DNA of 64,000 bases from Bos javanicus. Lineage: Eukaryota > Chordata > Mammalia > Artiodactyla > Bovidae. Made by a program: the position numbers and the translations under genes. The notes below the pieces were generated by a model. It saw nothing but the letters and a program-made list of their open reading frames with translations. It did no database searches and had not been told where the DNA came from. Below, one piece after another: positions 62,826 to 64,000 of this stretch (positions are counted from its first letter, which is position 1; every line of letters begins with the position of its first letter). The stretch spans positions 186,001 to 250,000 of the forward strand of contig NW_026893841.1 in NCBI RefSeq assembly GCF_032452875.1, read 5' to 3'.

Positions 62826-64000
62826 TCAGCGCATGATCAGTCACATGATCAGCGCCATTAAGTCACGTGATCACTACATGATAGTCATGTGATCAGTCCA
62901 TGCTCAGTCACGGTATCAGTGCATGATCAGCCACGTGATCAGTGCATGATCTGTCACATGATCAGTGTATGATCATCCACGTGATCAGTGCATGGGCAGT
63001 CATGTGATCAGTGCATGATATAGACGTGATCAGTGCATGATCAGTCACGTGATCAGTGCATGATAGCCACGTGATCAGTGCATGATCAGTCACCTGATGG
63101 GTGTATGATCATTCACGTGACTGTACATGGTAGCACATGATCATTGCATGATCAGCCACGTGAGTAGTGCATGATAGCCACGTGATCACATGATCAGTCA
63201 CGTGATCAGTGCATGATCAGTCATGTGACCAGTACATGGTAGCTGCGTGATCATGCATGATCAGCCACGTGAGCAGTGCATGATAGCCACGTGATCAGTG
63301 CATGATCAGCCACGGTGTTGCACCCGTCATCAGTGCATGATCAGTCATGTAGTCATGTATGATCAGCCACGTGATCAGTGCATGATCAGCCACGTGATCA
63401 GTGCATGATCAATTGGTGATCAGTGCATGATCAGTCACGTGACCAGTACATATTGCTTCGTGATCATTGCATGATCAGCCACGTGATCAGTGCATGATAG
63501 CCACGTGATCAGTGCATGCAGCACGTGATCAGTGCAGATCAGTCACGTGATCGTGTATGATCAGCCACGTGATCAGTGCATGATAGCCACGTGATCAGTG
63601 CATGATCAGCCACGTGATCAGTGCATGATAGCCACGTGATCAGTGCATGATCAGTCACGTGATCAGTGTGATCAGCCACGTGATCAGTGCATGATAGCCA
63701 CGTGATCAGTGCATGATCAGTTCGTGATCAGTGCATGATCAGCCACGTGATCAGTGCATGATCAGACACGTGATCAGTGCATGATCAGCCACGTGATCAG
63801 TGCATGATAGCCACGTGATCAGTGCATCATCACGTGATCAGTGTATGATCAGCCACGTGATCAGTGCATGATCAGTCATTGATCAGTGCAGTAGCCAGTG
63901 ATCATGCATGATCAGCCACGTGATCAGTGCATGATAGCCACGTGATCAGTGCATGATCAGACGTGATCAGTGCATGATCAGTCACGTGATCAGTGCATGA
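62826..64000 (+). repeat. Monomer array 36 (runs off the window)
   Basis: P1-P4 (P4 ending GATCATGC), then a short non-repeat-like interruption at 63,311-63,330, then canonical monomers with frequent small indels to the window edge. The satellite clearly continues beyond. Confidence 0.9.
63311..63330. other. Short out-of-pattern insertion in monomer array
   Basis: CACGGTGTTGCACCCGTCAT breaks the monomer pattern: GTTGCACCC does not match any monomer or island subunit that I can see. It could be a real micro-insertion or an assembly or consensus error. Confidence 0.5.

Larger units (their letters stand above)
1..64000 (+). repeat. Satellite array, 22-23 bp monomer with higher-order structure
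   Basis: The window is one uninterrupted head-to-tail satellite. The commonest monomer reads CACGTGATCAGTGCATGAT plus CAGT, CAGC or AGC, giving 23 or 22 bp. Each monomer holds an E-box palindrome (CACGTG), one or two TGATCA palindromes and one CpG. The monomer is a dimer of half-units of about 11 bp (ACGTGATCAGT and GCATGATCAGC). All copies lie in one orientation. Thirty-six diverged blocks of about 273 bp divide the array into higher-order repeats of 0.6-3.2 kb. No unique DNA is present at either edge. This organisation is typical of eukaryotic pericentromeric, centromeric or subtelomeric satellite; which one cannot be told from sequence alone. Confidence 0.97.

Noticed and set aside
1..64000. 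CRISPR array
   Set aside because: The apparent 'repeats' are contiguous tandem monomers with no unique spacers, no leader and no cas genes.
1..64000. Bacterial or phage origin region with dense GATC (Dam) sites
   Set aside because: GATC density comes from the monomer itself. There are no DnaA boxes in context, no coding genes in 64 kb and clear CpG-decay patterns, all of which point away from bacteria.
1..64000. Telomeric repeat
   Set aside because: No TTAGGG-like or other G-rich telomere motif; the unit is 22-23 bp with balanced composition.

Overview
The whole 64 kb window is tandem-repeat satellite DNA. I see no protein-coding gene, RNA gene, transposon or unique flanking sequence in it. 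The basic monomer is 22-23 bp, CACGTGATCAGTGCATGAT followed by CAGT, CAGC or AGC. It is itself a dimer of two half-units of about 11 bp that share the core YGTGATCAG / CATGATCAG. The type of sequence (a long homogeneous array, a higher-order structure, and decay at the single CpG of the monomer) points to eukaryotic, probably vertebrate or other animal, heterochromatin. The species cannot be named from the sequence.

A second sequence class interrupts the monomers 36 times, always in the same orientation: a block of about 273 bp called the 'island' here. It starts near GGGCCTGCTGAGCTGCG and ends at GATAGCAAACATGA. Each island is five tandem subunits of 45-46 bp (2 x 23 bp). These align loosely with the monomer, so the island looks like an old diverged stretch of the same satellite that is now copied as a unit. 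Islands fall into types by the fourth subunit: A (CACACCTGAG), B (CACAGCTGAG), C (CACACCTGTG) and D (TCACCTGTG), plus one decayed relic at 17,322.

Island plus the following monomer array makes a higher-order repeat (HOR). Island-to-island distances run from 589 to 3,214 bp, with several near 2.35-2.39 kb. The arrays carry ordered variant-monomer landmarks, named as follows in the feature entries. P1 = CATTAAGTCACGTG; P2 = GATATAGACGTG; P3 = CACCTGATGGGTG; P4 = GGTAGCTGCGTGATCATGG; P5 = CAATTACGTG; P6 = GATGAGCCACGTG; P7 = TATATGGTTGCTACG; P8 = GATGTGTGCATGAG; P9 = GGTCAGACACGTGAAC. A full HOR has P1 to P9 in order after its island. Short HORs lack internal landmarks, as expected from unequal exchange.

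Region by region: 1-14 kb has the most diverged monomers and islands. 14-40 kb has long tracts of nearly pure canonical monomer and mostly type B islands. 41-56 kb has seven consecutive type A islands with the same minus-strand translation, spaced mostly 1.9-2.6 kb apart with one interval of 3.2 kb. 54-64 kb has canonical monomer with many small indels and a scrambled stretch at about 59.8-60.5 kb. Both window ends lie inside the satellite, so its true size is unknown.

The minus strand of most islands is open for about 62 codons. In nearly all copies this frame starts at TTG, not ATG, and it is carried by near-identical copies of a tandem repeat, so I treat it as non-coding.
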